The notes beneath the pieces are model-generated. The model searched no databases and was not told the DNA's origin. It saw only the letters and a list, made by a program, of their open reading frames with translations. A stretch of 64,000 nt of DNA from Anaeromyxobacter sp. Fw109-5. Its GTDB lineage: Bacteria > Myxococcota > Myxococcia > Myxococcales > Anaeromyxobacteraceae. The position numbers were made by a program, and so were the translations under genes. Shown piece after piece: positions 1-9,794 of this stretch; the first letter of the stretch is position 1, and every line of letters starts with the position of its first letter. The stretch spans positions 3,853,001 to 3,917,000 of the forward strand of contig NC_009675.1 in assembly GCF_000017505.1 (NCBI RefSeq), given 5' to 3'.

Positions 1-300
1 CGGCCGGCCGAACCCCGAGCCGTCGCCGCGGAGCAGCGCGGCCACGAGGGCCGCCGCGGCGACGAGCGCCGCCACGGCGAGGAGCGCCGGCCGCTCGGAG
101 CGCTCGGAGGCGTCCACCGTGCGCCACCGGCCCGCCGCCCGCCGCCGCGCCATGAGCGCCGCGATCGGCACGATCACCGCCGCTGCGGCGAGCACTGCCG
201 ACGTCTGGTTTCCGCCCTCGCCGCCCGCGAGGAGCGCGAACGCGAGCATGGTCGCGAACGGGTGGACGACGATCGAGATGGCGCGGGCGAGTGGGGTCAC
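1..300 (-). CDS. N-terminal part of an integral membrane protein (partial, runs off the left edge)
   Basis: Read on the minus strand from a GTG at 298-300, the frame stays open to the window edge. It encodes about 100 residues with three hydrophobic stretches: one around SIVVHPFATMLAFALLAG, one around AVIVPIAALMA, and one rich in Ala, Leu and Val near the edge, separated by an Arg-rich loop. This pattern fits a multi-pass inner-membrane protein. The short HPF motif after the first helix resembles the start of some PAP2-type phosphatase family membrane proteins, but the catalytic region lies outside the window, so the family is a guess. Its start touches the end of the AbiEii frame. Confidence 0.45.
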   Translation of the reverse strand, partial: MTPLARAISIVVHPFATMLAFALLAGGEGGNQTSAVLAAAAVIVPIAALMARRRAAGRWRTVDASERSERPALLAVAALVAAAALVAALLRGDGSGFGRP

Positions 301-1343
301 GCCCGTGCATGAAAGCACGTCGCGGCCCGTTCAGCGGCTCGATGAAGCTCTCCTGGTACTCGGGTCATCGATCCCGAGGGCGTCCGCGGATGGCGTGAGC
401 GGCTCGGAGTGGTCGAGCACCGCGAGCTATTCGTTGCCAAGCGGTCCACTCCGCGCTCGGATGCACCGTCACGCTGAAGTGCACTACCCGTCGCCGGTGA
501 TGCGCGAGAACGACAGTGCCCGAAGAGGACGCGGATCTCCTCCAGCACGACTGCATCTGCGTCCGCACGTCCTTGCACGGGGCGCGGTACGCCTGGGAGC
601 CGATTCGCGTCCAGCCCGAACGACCTGCCCTGCCGGATGAGCGGAGACGCCTTCAGCTCGGCGAGCTTGGCGTCCACCAGCTCCACGAACTGCGCCGAGG
701 AAAGATCGGCGCCGGCCTCGAGCAGCCGATCGAGATCGTAGAAGTCCCTGATCGCCTCGCGCGTGAAGGCGGCGCGGACCTTCTCGGCGTGGGCCTCGCG
801 CGCGTCGAGGGCGAAGCAGCGCGGGTCGCCGGGATCACCCAGCAGCTTATCCGCGAGCAGCTGTCGCAGCCGGACCTCGCGAGGTGGCCGCAGCACCGGG
901 CGGATGGAGATCTCGAGCATGATGCCCTGCGGCCCGAACTCGGAGGCGTAGTCGAGCTGCCAGGTACCGTGGGCCGCCTGGTGCTGAAGCTGTCCCGCCG
1001 GGAACCGGGCGGTCATGCCGACCGGCGCGAGGACGTCTGCGAGCGCCTTCCGGACGGCGTGCATGCGAGCGATGTTCTTCGAGCTCCGCCGGCTCGGCGT
1101 CCCTGGCAGCACCAGGTCGGCGTCTTCCGACATCCGGAAGAAGCCCAGGTCCACCTTGCTGAGGAGGGTCCCGCCCTTGAGCAGGAGGGCATCGCCGAAG
1201 TGCTGCCCGAGCGCCCACAGGAGCCGGGTCAGGTAGAAGTCCTTCTCGACGAGCTGCGGCTCGACCCCCTCTCGCGCAGCCGCCTCGCGGCACAGGTCCG
1301 CGAGCAGGGCGCGATCCGGGAGCGGGGGCAGGCTCACGTTCAA
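297..1343 (-). CDS. abiEii: AbiEii/AbiGii-type nucleotidyltransferase toxin, C-terminus aberrant
   Basis: Toxin half of a type IV toxin-antitoxin pair. AbiEii proteins are DNA-polymerase-beta-like nucleotidyltransferases; studied members modify tRNA or other targets and cause abortive infection. The N-terminal half fits well: VEKDFYLTRLLWAL near residue 32, then the core LLKGGTLLSKVDLG followed by SEDADLV, the usual G-G-T/S plus D-x-D arrangement, and EKVRAAFTREAIRDFYDLDR near residue 190. After about SFGLDANRL (near residue 245) the last 100 residues become Arg/Ser-rich and unlike the family, so the end is probably a truncation or frameshift into foreign sequence. The start overlaps the antitoxin stop by 4 bp (ATGA), so the two are translationally coupled. 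Confidence 0.8.
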   Translation of the reverse strand: MNVSLPPLPDRALLADLCREAAAREGVEPQLVEKDFYLTRLLWALGQHFGDALLLKGGTLLSKVDLGFFRMSEDADLVLPGTPSRRSSKNIARMHAVRKALADVLAPVGMTARFPAGQLQHQAAHGTWQLDYASEFGPQGIMLEISIRPVLRPPREVRLRQLLADKLLGDPGDPRCFALDAREAHAEKVRAAFTREAIRDFYDLDRLLEAGADLSSAQFVELVDAKLAELKASPLIRQGRSFGLDANRLPGVPRPVQGRADADAVVLEEIRVLFGHCRSRASPATGSALQRDGASERGVDRLATNSSRCSTTPSRSRHPRTPSGSMTRVPGELHRAAERAATCFHARA

Positions 1344-2161
1344 GCGTCGTTCTCCACCACGCGCCAGCGCGGGTTCAGGCGCCCAGCCCGACGGAAACCC
1401 TGCCGCATCGACAGGACGGACCTCGTCGCCGCCACCCGCTCGAGGAGGGGCGCGAGCGCCCTTCGCGATGTGCCCGCGCGCTCGAGCAGCACGCCGAGCC
1501 GCTGGCAGGTGCTGCTGCGCGATCCACGCGCGCCGTAGTCGATCAGCTTGCGCGAGGAGACCTTCGGCAACGCGAGCTTCGCGAGGCGGAGACCCTCGTC
1601 GCTGCTTCCGGCGAGCGAAGGGACATCGAGGAGGTCGAGGATCGTGCGCTCGGGGTCGCTCAGCGAGACCCGCACCCCCTCGACGGTCTCCGTCGTGAGG
1701 CCGTACGCGAACCGCTCGGCCCGTGCGCGGTGGAATGCCAGGCGAGCCGCGCCCAGGCGGCGGCCGGCGTGGCGGCGCACCACGAAGGCATCCAGCGTCG
1801 ACGTGTACTGCTGCTCGCTCAGCCGATGGAAGGTCAGGGCCCAGAGGCCGCCGAGGTAGTATCGCTCGCCCTGCAACAAGGCCGCCGCGAGCACCGGCGC
1901 GGAGGGCGTCGTCGGGCGGTTCAGTGTCCGTAGCGGGCGAACGAGGTACCGGCCGCGGCCGATGCGCGCGAGCGCCTTCTTGCGGACGAGCCGCCAGGCG
2001 ACATCCTGTGCTGCATCCGCGCCGACCGCGTCGCGGAGGTCATCGATCGTGAGCACGACCCGCCGGCCACGCTCCCACTCCGCCAGCAGGCTCACCTCGC
2101 GGCCCGAGAGCGGGGTCCCGTAAACCCTTGCGCGTTTGCTTGCGCTCCTCGCGAGTTTCAT
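1340..2161 (-). CDS. abiEi: AbiEi-type antitoxin / winged-helix transcriptional repressor
   Basis: The 273-residue protein has the layout of AbiEi family antitoxins: an N-terminal winged helix (VVLTIDDLRDAVG to the GRGRYLVRP wing, residues about 35-75) and a C-terminal domain with the typical YYLGGLWALTFHRLSEQ and SDPERTILDLLDVP segments. Known AbiEi proteins bind inverted repeats upstream of the operon and repress it, while also neutralising AbiEii. It lies upstream of the toxin and overlaps it by 4 bp, the canonical order. Orientation is away from the SNF2 helicase, with only 77 bp to that gene's stop. Family membership is firm; autoregulation is inferred from the family. Confidence 0.85.
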   Translation of the reverse strand: MKLARSASKRARVYGTPLSGREVSLLAEWERGRRVVLTIDDLRDAVGADAAQDVAWRLVRKKALARIGRGRYLVRPLRTLNRPTTPSAPVLAAALLQGERYYLGGLWALTFHRLSEQQYTSTLDAFVVRRHAGRRLGAARLAFHRARAERFAYGLTTETVEGVRVSLSDPERTILDLLDVPSLAGSSDEGLRLAKLALPKVSSRKLIDYGARGSRSSTCQRLGVLLERAGTSRRALAPLLERVAATRSVLSMRQGFRRAGRLNPRWRVVENDA

Positions 2162-2238
2162 GACCTCATTCTACAGCGGCACGCTCGGCGCCGCATCATG
2201 ACGTCGTGACTCCGACTCCGAAGCTCGCGACCATGCGG

Positions 2239-5200
2239 TCAGGCGGGCGCTTCACCTCGACGAGTTGCGACCCTGGCTCGCGCGACGAGAGCGCCCGCAT
2301 CGGCCGCGATCGCCGCAACGAGCGAGTCGGGCGGGGTGATGGTCACCGCGGCGAAGGCGCGTGCTGCCTCTCCGGCTCGAGCGAGCGCGCTCACCTCCGC
2401 GTCGGCGAGCAGCCCGTTCGGCACGAGGTGGCCGTGAATGGCGGCCAGCAACGAAGCGGGGTCGGAACCGGGATCGCCGCGGGGATCGAGCGCGCGGCTG
2501 GCGAGGCTCATCGCGTCGCGGAAGAGCCCCAGCGCCTCAGCCGGCTGTCCGGCGGCGAGGAGCGCGGCACCGCCGACCCGCTTTCGCTCGGCCACCGAGA
2601 CGAGGTCACGGCGCGCGGCCAGTCCCGGATCGGCGGCCCCGGGGCCTGGCGGGGCGCGGTAGAGCACCTCCGCGCCGGCCAGCGGCGAGGCGCTCCCAAG
2701 CGGATGAAGCGCCTCCGCAGCGCGAGCAGGCAGCAGGATCGCGCCGTCCGATCCCCCTGAGGGAGCCTCGCCTCGTACGACCCCCACGAGGCGGCCATCG
2801 GCGAGACGGACCACCTGCTCGAGCGCGCCCCCCACGCGCTCGCGCAGCGCCGCGACCGGATCGGCCGAGGGCGCCACGGCAGCGCCCCTCCCGGTCGTGG
2901 CTGCGAACTCGCCCCAGAGCAGCGTGGCGATCCGGCGCGCCATCGACGAGCGCTCCAGCTCGACCGTCTCATGGTCGTCGCCCACGGCCGCGGCGAACAG
3001 GGCCCGCTTCCCGTCGAGGGTGGCCTCAAGGCGCTCCTCGAAGCTCCCCTCCGAGACGAGCAGGACGACGTTCACCGCCTCGCGCTGTCCAAGCCGATGG
3101 ACGCGCGCGATCCGCTGAGCGAGCACCGCGGGGTTCCATGGCAGGTCGAGGTTCACGACATGGCTCGCGGCCTGGAGGTTCAGCCCAACCCCGCCCGCGT
3201 CGGTCGAGAGGAACACCCGACACTCCGGGTCGTCGCGGAACCGATCGATGAGCGCGCCGCGCGCGGCCGAGGGTACGCCTCCATGGAGGCGCACGTGCCC
3301 GACCCCGAGCCGCTCGCACAGCTCGGCCGCCATGGCCTGCATCCGCTCCCACTCGGAGAAGACGACGACCTTGCGGCGGTCGCCGAGGCAGATCTCCTCG
3401 AGGAGCCGCTCGAGCTCGTCGAGCTTGGGCGCGCCGCGCGTCTTCTTGTCCACGAGCCCGGCCGCGTCGCAGGCCATGCGCATCCGCTGGAAGGCGCGCA
3501 TGAGCCGCTGCTCCTCGACCGGGCTGAGAGGACGCCGCCTCAGGATCGCGAGCAGCCGCCCCGCACTCTCCTCCGCGTCCGCATGGATCTCCTGTTGCTC
3601 GCGCGTCATCGCGACGGTGAGCCGCGAGACCAGCCGGTCCGGGAGATCGGAGAGCACCTCCTCCTTGCGGCGACGCAGGACGACCGGTGCGATCCGGGCC
3701 CGGAGCCGGTCGAGGTTGCGGTACCCCGCCGGCCTACCGCTCCCGTCGAGCGTGGTGAACTCCTCGTTGAACCGCCACAGCGGCCCGAAGATGCGCGGGT
3801 CCACAACCTGCATGAGGCTGTAGAGGTCGTCGAGCCGGTTCTCGAGCGGCGTTCCGGTGAGGACGAAGGCGAAGCGGCTGCGGAGCCCCTTCACCACCGA
3901 GGCGGTCCGCGTCCGCCAGTTCTTGATGCGCTGCGCTTCGTCGAGGATGAGCAGGTCCGGGGCGAGGTCGGAGAGCTCCCGTTCGTCGGCGCGCGCCAGC
4001 TCGTAGCTCGTGACGAGGACCGGGCGCGCCTCCGCGTAAATCGCCCGCCGCGCCTCGCGTGCCCCGGCCACCACACCGATGTCGACGGGCTCGAGGGTCG
4101 TGAACTGCCGGAGCTCCCGGACCCACTGATGCTTCAGCGAGGTCGGGCAGACGATCAGCGTTCTCCGCACATCACCTCGGCGGACGAGCTGCGCCATGGC
4201 CGCGATGGCCTGCGCGGTCTTGCCGAGCCCCATCTCGTCGGCGAGGAGCGCCCGCCCTCGCGAGGCGAGGAAGGCCACGCCCTCGACCTGGTAGGGGTAG
4301 AGCTTCATGCGCAGCCCGGGCGGCTCCGCTCCCGCGGCGCGCACCTCGGCGTCGAGCGCGTGCCGGCGCCGCTCCAGGCGCTCGGCCTCGATCGCCCGCC
4401 GGCCCGTCCGCGCGACCTCTGGAGGGATCTCGACGCCGGCCTCCATCGCGGCGCGCTCGAGGTCGGGCCAGACCTCGGCGAGCGAGCCGCGCAGCCTGTC
4501 GTCCGCGCCGAAGAACCGCGCCGCAAGGCGCCGCTCCACGGGGGCCGCAGCCGCCGCCTGGCTCATCCCGATCGACTCGTCGGGCTCGAAGACGAGGTGG
4601 AGATAGCTCGTGGCCCGTCCGTCGGCGAGCGCACGCTTCACGCGCCGTGGGGCGTCGGTGCGGAGGTGGTGCAGCACCGCCTCGACGTGCTTGCAGGTGC
4701 CGAGGAGGTTCGTTGCGAAGTCGGGGCAGTCGCAGCCGTTGTGCGCGGCGTCGAGCGCCCGGAGCGTGACGCGGTAGGCTCGGGACGACGGGGAGGCGAC
4801 CTCGTACTCGCCGAAGAGACCCTGCCGCCCGCCCGGCCTCCTCCGGATCTCGAACAATTCGGAGGCGCCGCGCGAAACGCGGCGCTGCCTCTCCGCTTCA
4901 CGGGGCGAGGCCGCCGGCTCGTCGTCCTCCCCCTCCGCCGGCCGCGCCTCGCCGAGCAAGAGGAGTCCGAGCGCCGCCGCGTGCGAGCATCGCTTCGTGC
5001 CGCAGGTGCACGACGAGAAGAGGCCGTCGTCCATCCAGGCGAGTCGGGCGCGGTGGACCCGCCGGTCGGCGCCGACGACCACGGCGTCCGCCCGCGCGGG
5101 CCGCACGTCGGGTCGCGACACGCGCCCTTGCTCGACGGCGGCGCGGCCGTCGGCGAGCGCCTCCTCCAGGAACGCGTCGTAGACGACGTCCGGGGCAAGG

Positions 5201-5247
5201 CGTTCGATGAGCGCGGGGACGCGCGGCGCAGGGGAGGCGGCGGGCAT
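2239..5247 (-). CDS. SWIM-domain SNF2 family DNA/RNA helicase
   Basis: Large SF2 ATPase of about 1002 residues. Near the N-terminus are a C-x-C...C-x-H cluster (residues 80-89) and a clear SWIM zinc finger (C172, C174, C185, H187). The helicase core has motif I DEMGLGKT (337-344), motif II DEAQ (436-439), motif III LTGTPLEN, and motif VI QRIARVHRLGQ. I chose the ATG at 5245-5247 because GGGAG sits a few bases upstream; the frame stays open for 41 more codons without support. Bacterial SNF2 proteins of this build (HepA/RapA-like) are DNA translocases or remodelers and are often linked to defence. Its start faces the TOTE gene across about 140 bp, so the two likely share a divergent promoter region. 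Confidence 0.92.
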   Translation of the reverse strand: MPAASPAPRVPALIERLAPDVVYDAFLEEALADGRAAVEQGRVSRPDVRPARADAVVVGADRRVHRARLAWMDDGLFSSCTCGTKRCSHAAALGLLLLGEARPAEGEDDEPAASPREAERQRRVSRGASELFEIRRRPGGRQGLFGEYEVASPSSRAYRVTLRALDAAHNGCDCPDFATNLLGTCKHVEAVLHHLRTDAPRRVKRALADGRATSYLHLVFEPDESIGMSQAAAAAPVERRLAARFFGADDRLRGSLAEVWPDLERAAMEAGVEIPPEVARTGRRAIEAERLERRRHALDAEVRAAGAEPPGLRMKLYPYQVEGVAFLASRGRALLADEMGLGKTAQAIAAMAQLVRRGDVRRTLIVCPTSLKHQWVRELRQFTTLEPVDIGVVAGAREARRAIYAEARPVLVTSYELARADERELSDLAPDLLILDEAQRIKNWRTRTASVVKGLRSRFAFVLTGTPLENRLDDLYSLMQVVDPRIFGPLWRFNEEFTTLDGSGRPAGYRNLDRLRARIAPVVLRRRKEEVLSDLPDRLVSRLTVAMTREQQEIHADAEESAGRLLAILRRRPLSPVEEQRLMRAFQRMRMACDAAGLVDKKTRGAPKLDELERLLEEICLGDRRKVVVFSEWERMQAMAAELCERLGVGHVRLHGGVPSAARGALIDRFRDDPECRVFLSTDAGGVGLNLQAASHVVNLDLPWNPAVLAQRIARVHRLGQREAVNVVLLVSEGSFEERLEATLDGKRALFAAAVGDDHETVELERSSMARRIATLLWGEFAATTGRGAAVAPSADPVAALRERVGGALEQVVRLADGRLVGVVRGEAPSGGSDGAILLPARAAEALHPLGSASPLAGAEVLYRAPPGPGAADPGLAARRDLVSVAERKRVGGAALLAAGQPAEALGLFRDAMSLASRALDPRGDPGSDPASLLAAIHGHLVPNGLLADAEVSALARAGEAARAFAAVTITPPDSLVAAIAADAGALVARARVATRRGEAPA

Positions 5248-5390
5248 GGTGCGGATCTCCCGATCTGGGGGAGACCTTGATATCGAGGGGGTCTGACGCA
5301 GCAGTGCGCCGGTGGCGCGACCGGAGATATTCTGCCAAGGCTCGACCGCATGCCCGCGTCGCTGGTACATGCGCCTCCCCGGGTACGAGA

Positions 5391-7881
5391 TTGACGGAAA
5401 GGCGAGAAGACATCGCGGGCGAACTGGCTCGTCTCGAGGCTCGACTCTCCGCCCTCGACGCGGAGCGAGCGGCCCTTCGCGAGCAGATCACGGCCGCGCG
5501 GCGCCAGTTGGCCGCAGTCGAGGCTGTGACGATCTCCGTCCCGAAGCTCCAGAGCTCGACGACGCCGATTCCCACGACGCACGCAGCCAAGGTCGCCCTC
5601 TTCGCCTCACTCTTCCGCGGCCGCGAGGACGTCTACCCGCGCTTCTGGACGAACGAAAGGAAGGGCACGAAGGGCTGGGCTCCAGCTTGCTCGAACGAGT
5701 GGAAGCGCCCGCTCTGCCAGAAGCCGAAGGTGAAGTGCGGCGAGTGCTCGCATCAGGCGTTCGGCTCGGTCACGCCCCAGGTCATCCAAGACCACCTGCA
5801 GGGTCACCACGTCATCGGCGTCTACCCGCTGATGCGCAGCGAGCGCTGTCACCTTCTAGCGATCGACTTCGACGAGGGCTCCTGGGCCGACGACGTCGCG
5901 GCGTTTGCCGAGACCTGCCGCGCCGTCGGCCTCCCCGCCGCCGTGGAGCGCTCGCGCTCCGGCAACGGCGCCCACGCCTGGTTCTTCTTCGACGAGGCGA
6001 TCCCTGCCGCCGTCGCGCGCAGGGTGGGTTGCTACCTGCTCACCGAGACCATGTCCCGGCGACCCGAGCTGAGCATGGACTCGTACGACCGGCTCTTCCC
6101 GAACCAGGACACGATGCCGCGCGGCGGGTTCGGCAACTTGATCGCCCTGCCCCTCCAGCGCGCGGCGCGCGAGCACGGCAACACCGTCTTCGTCGATGAT
6201 GCGCTTCGGCCTCACGCCGACCAGTGGGCGTTCCTCGCCGGCGTGCCGCGCATCCCGGCCGCGACTGCCGAGCTCGTCGCCCGCGAGGCGCAGCGCCAGG
6301 GGCGCGTCCTCGGGGTTCGCTTCGCCGCCGTCGATGAAGACGACGCGCCGTGGGCGCGCTCGCCGTCAGGCCGCCTGCCGCGGACCGCCTTACGGGACCC
6401 CCTCCCCGAGGCCGTGCGCATCGTGCGGGGACAGCGGCTGTTCATCGAGAAGGCCGGCCTGCCGGGCGGATTCGTGACCGAGCTTCGCCGCCTCGCCGCC
6501 TTCCAGAACCCCGAATTCTACAAGAAGCAGGCGATGCACCTCAGCACCAGGGGAACGCCCCGCGTCGTGACGTGCGCCGAGGAGTCCGGCCCGTTCCTGA
6601 GTCTTCCACGGGGTTGCGAAGGCGACGCCGTGGCGCTCGTGACCGAGTGCGGCACCAAACCGGCGATGGACGATCAGCGCGCGAGCGGCGAGCCCGTCCA
6701 GGTCGAATTCCGGGGCGAGCTCACCGAGGTGCAAGCGCGCGCCGCGGCCGCGGTCCTGCCGCACGACATCGGGATGGTGGTCGCCCCGCCGGGCACCGGG
6801 AAGACCGTGCTCGGAGCGGCGCTCGTCGCGAAAACGAGGCCTCAATACGTTGGTCCTCGTGCACCGGAAGCCTCTCCTCGACCAGTGGGTCGCACAGCTT
6901 TCGGAGTTCCTCGGCATCCCGCGGAAGGAGATCGGCGTCATCGGAGGCGGCAAGCACAAGGGCACGGGCCGGATCGACGTCGCCATGATCCAGAGCCTCG
7001 TTCGGAAGGGACAGGTCGATGACATCGTCGCCGGATACGGTCACGTCATCGTGGACGAGTGCCACCATGTGTCGGCGAGCTCGTTTGCGCGGGTCCTCTC
7101 CGAGGTGAAGGCGCGCTTCGTCCTCGGCCTCACCGCGACCCCGCGCCGACGCGACGGGCACGACCCCATCGTCGAGATGCAACTCGGCCCCGTTCGCTTC
7201 GCGGTGAGCGCGAAGGCGTCCGCTGCCGCGCGCGGACTCGCCCACGGGCTCGTCATCCGGGAGACCTCCTTCGCGGCTCCCTGGAACCCTGGCGATGCGA
7301 TCCAGGACCTCTACGCGGCGATGGCGTCCGACGAGGTGAGGAACGCGCTCATCCTCGACGACGTGATCTCCGCGCTCGAGGGGGGCCGTTCGCCCCTGCT
7401 CCTCACCGAGCGCCGCGACCATCTCGAGTTCTTCGCCGAGACGCTCCGTGGCGTGGCGCGGAACCTGATCGTCCTGCATGGTGGTCTCTCAGCTCGGGAG
7501 CGCAAGGCCGCTGTCGCGTCGCTCGCAGCGATCCCCGCCGACGAGGAGCGCCTGGTGGTAGCCACTGGCCGTTACGTCGGCGAGGGATTCGACGACCCAA
7601 GGCTCGACACGCTCGTCCTCGCGCTTCCCGTGGCCTGGCGCGGCACCGTCGTCCAGTACGCCGGTCGGCTCCACCGGAAGCACGCCGGCAAGACCGAGGT
7701 GCGGATCCACGACTACCGTGACGAGAACGTGCCCGTTCTGGCGAGAATGCTGGAGAAGCGGATCCGAGCGTACCGCGCGATCGGCTACGAGATCGAGGAG
7801 GCGGCGCCGCGGTCGGCGCCCGCCGAGCACGTCATCGAGTACGACGAACCCCCGGAACCTGGGTCGGCAGTGCGCGAATGA
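5391..7881 (+). pseudogene. TOTE-type archaeo-eukaryotic primase / SF2 helicase fusion, split by a +1 base frameshift
   Basis: Two frames together encode one protein. The first starts at a TTG at 5391: an N-terminal coiled coil (residues 11-44), a Cys cluster (C100, C109, C116, C119), then the primase-like domain with AIDFDEG (D159, D161), SGNGAHAW (190-197) and YDRLFPNQD, features of the primase domain described for TOTE conflict systems. The helicase begins with Walker A APPGTGKT at about 6783-6806. The frame is lost at AAAA (6831-6834). Removing one A gives AKRGLNTLVLVHRKPLLDQW and continues through DECHH (about 7054) and a C-terminal QYAGRLHRKH motif to 7881. Either a disrupted gene or a one-base sequence error. 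The likely role is NTP-dependent genome defence. Confidence 0.85.
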
Positions 7882-8052
7882 GCACGCGGGCCCCTTGGCT
7901 GCGCGCCAAGTGGTGAGCGTCGAGCACCGGACCCGAACCAACGATTTCCATCGGTTCCAGCGCGCTTGTCGTGGCCGGGGCCAAGTCCCACACTGCACGC
8001 CGGCACGTTCTTCCGGCGCCGTTCAGGCGCGGTCAGGCGCCGAGAAGAAGAC

Positions 8053-8092
8053 GGCCGCGGATCGCTGAACTTCCGTCAGCGAATCCGCGGCC
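8053..8092 (-). terminator. Hairpin terminator after the orphan tRNA-Pro 3' end
   Basis: A 16/17-base imperfect inverted repeat (GGCCGCGGATCGCTGA at 8053-8068 pairing with 8076-8092, one bulged A, 7-base loop). On the minus strand it is followed by a T-rich run (TCTTCTTCTC). It lies just downstream of the partial tRNA, so it is probably the original terminator of the tRNA-Pro transcript. Confidence 0.7.
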
Positions 8093-8097
8093 TTCGA

Positions 8098-8144
8098 TGA
8101 GTCGGGGAGACAGGATTTGAACCTGCGACCCCTTGGTCCCGAAC
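8098..8144 (-). repeat. attL: Left attachment site: orphan 3' half of tRNA-Pro
   Basis: These 47 bp are identical to 48304-48350 in the same orientation. In the intact gene they run from the anticodon loop through the T arm and acceptor 3' strand to four bases past the end. Upstream on the minus strand the sequence departs from tRNA at once (8145 onward), so no tRNA can form here. This is the expected scar of site-specific integration into a tRNA 3' end. Confidence 0.9.
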
Positions 8145-8342
8145 AATCTACGCGCTCCCATCCTAAACTCGGCAGAACGCTCGCGAATTCGTCTAACATG
8201 CCGTCCATACGTCGTTTATCGCGACGTCTCTCCTTGTCTCACGACGTCGCGCATGATACCGAAAGATCGCACCCCAGGCGCACCCCGCACCCCGAACGCA
8301 CCCCGGGGATCGGGACCAACGGGTCGAGGACGGGAGGGAGCG

Positions 8343-9725
8343 ATGAAGGCCGAGAACTTCACGACGGAGTGGCTCGCGAACCAGAAGCCCGCGCGCCGGA
8401 CCGAGATCGCGGACCGCGGCGAGGGCTCCCGCCGGGTCAACGATCGGTCCGGCCTCGTGGTCCGCATCGGGCCCGGCGGCGCGTCCAAGGTGTTCTTCCG
8501 CTGGGAGGACGCGCGCGATCCCGCGACCGGGAAGGTCCGCCGGCGCCGCGTGCGGATCGGCGCATGGCCGACCGTCTCGCTCGCCGACGCGCGCAAGGCG
8601 GCCCTCCAAGCGCGCACGCTGGACCGCGCCGAGAACTCGCCGAGCGCAGATCTCACCGTGAAGCAGATCGCCGAGGCGTACCGCCGCGACGCCCTCTCGC
8701 ACCGCAAGCACCGGTCGGCAGCGTGGTCCTGGGGCATCATCGAGACGCACGTCCTCCCCGCGAAGCCCAACGCTCGGCGCGCGCCGTTCGGCGAGTGGAG
8801 CGCGCGCAGCGTCCGCGCCCCGGACATCGGGGCCGTGGTCCGCGCGGCCTTGGTGAGACGCATGATGGAGCTCTCGTCCGAAGGGATGCCCGGCAAGACG
8901 ATAGTGCGCGCGGTCGGCGGCCCGGCCGTGGCGCGCGCGGTGCTCGGCGAGATCAAGGCGATATTCGTGCACGCCTGCGCGACGGGGACTCTCGAGGCGA
9001 CCCCTGCCGCGGTCTTACACGCGCGGGCGTTCGGACTACGCAAGTCGGAACGGGCCCGGTTCCTCAATGCCGAGGAGATCGGCGCCCTCTTCGCCGCCTT
9101 GGACGTGACCGCGCTCCTCGATGGGACGGCGAAGGACCGAAAGCTCTCCAAGACAGTGCGGCTCGGGATCGCGTTCCAGCTCTACGTCCCGACGCGGACG
9201 CACAGCATCATCGGCGCACGCTGGGACGAGATCGACGAGAAGGCGAAGCGTTGGACCGTCCCCGTCCATCGGCTGAAGCTCCGTAAGGAGGACGCAGCCG
9301 AGGCACGGCCGTTCGTGGTTCCCCTCCCCGGCACCGCGCTCGCCATCCTCGAGCGGCTCCGCACCGAGGCCGGCAAGAGCCCTTGGGTTCTCGCGAGCCC
9401 CAAGGACCCCGAGAAGCACATCGGAGAGAAGGTGCTCGTCCGCGCCCTCTCCCGCTTGCAGGACGGAAAGCGCCTTGCGCTGCGCGAAGGGCTCACGGTC
9501 CACGATCTGCGGCGCACATGGCGCAGCCTCGCCATGGACCTCGGCATCGACCACGCCGTCGCGCGGCTCTCCCTCGGGCACGCGGGGCTCGAGGGCGTCG
9601 AGGGCGTCTACGGTCGCTCCCAGATGGTCGAGCAGCGCGCCCAAGCCGCCGAGCTCGTCGCCGCGGCCCTCGATCGGATCCGGCTTGGCGAAGCGGCGCA
9701 GGTCGTTCCGCTGCGCGAACGATAG
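8343..9725 (+). CDS. int: P4-like tyrosine recombinase / site-specific integrase
   Basis: Integrase of 460 residues. The N-terminal part (LVVRIGPGGASKVFFRW...VRIGAWPTVSLADARKAA, residues about 35-95) matches the arm-binding DUF4102-type domain of phage P4-like integrases. The catalytic set is visible: R285 in PTRTHSIIGARWDEID, H387 and R390 in HDLRR, H in SLGHAG, and the nucleophile Y423 in GVYGRSQ. I chose the ATG at 8343 because GGGAGGGA lies just upstream; the frame is open further back but runs into the att site. It reads into the island from attL. P4-type integrases commonly target tRNA 3' ends, agreeing with the tRNA-Pro repeats. Probably the enzyme that inserted this island. Confidence 0.95.
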   Translation: MKAENFTTEWLANQKPARRTEIADRGEGSRRVNDRSGLVVRIGPGGASKVFFRWEDARDPATGKVRRRRVRIGAWPTVSLADARKAALQARTLDRAENSPSADLTVKQIAEAYRRDALSHRKHRSAAWSWGIIETHVLPAKPNARRAPFGEWSARSVRAPDIGAVVRAALVRRMMELSSEGMPGKTIVRAVGGPAVARAVLGEIKAIFVHACATGTLEATPAAVLHARAFGLRKSERARFLNAEEIGALFAALDVTALLDGTAKDRKLSKTVRLGIAFQLYVPTRTHSIIGARWDEIDEKAKRWTVPVHRLKLRKEDAAEARPFVVPLPGTALAILERLRTEAGKSPWVLASPKDPEKHIGEKVLVRALSRLQDGKRLALREGLTVHDLRRTWRSLAMDLGIDHAVARLSLGHAGLEGVEGVYGRSQMVEQRAQAAELVAAALDRIRLGEAAQVVPLRER

Positions 9726-9794
9726 ACGTAGAGGGGCGGCGCACCTGACAACCGGCCGCGGCTCGAATTGAGCACGCGGCGCCCTCCTCACAGT

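Noticed and set aside
2971-5280. 769-codon plus-strand frame opposite the SNF2 helicase
   Set aside because: It is a shadow of the helicase gene, with Arg/Glu/Pro-rich composition and no motifs.
6820-6860. Programmed ribosomal frameshift in the TOTE gene
   Set aside because: A +1 shift at GCG-AAA-ACG has no known slippery motif or adjacent stop. A one-base insertion is simpler.
8098-8180. A second tRNA-Pro gene at the left end
   Set aside because: Only the 3' half matches. After 8144 the anticodon stem, D arm and 5' acceptor strand are missing, so this is an att scar.
7877-9783. Similar 15-base strings TGAGCACGCGG after both the TOTE and integrase genes
   Set aside because: Too short and imperfect beyond the core to be counted as a second attachment pair.
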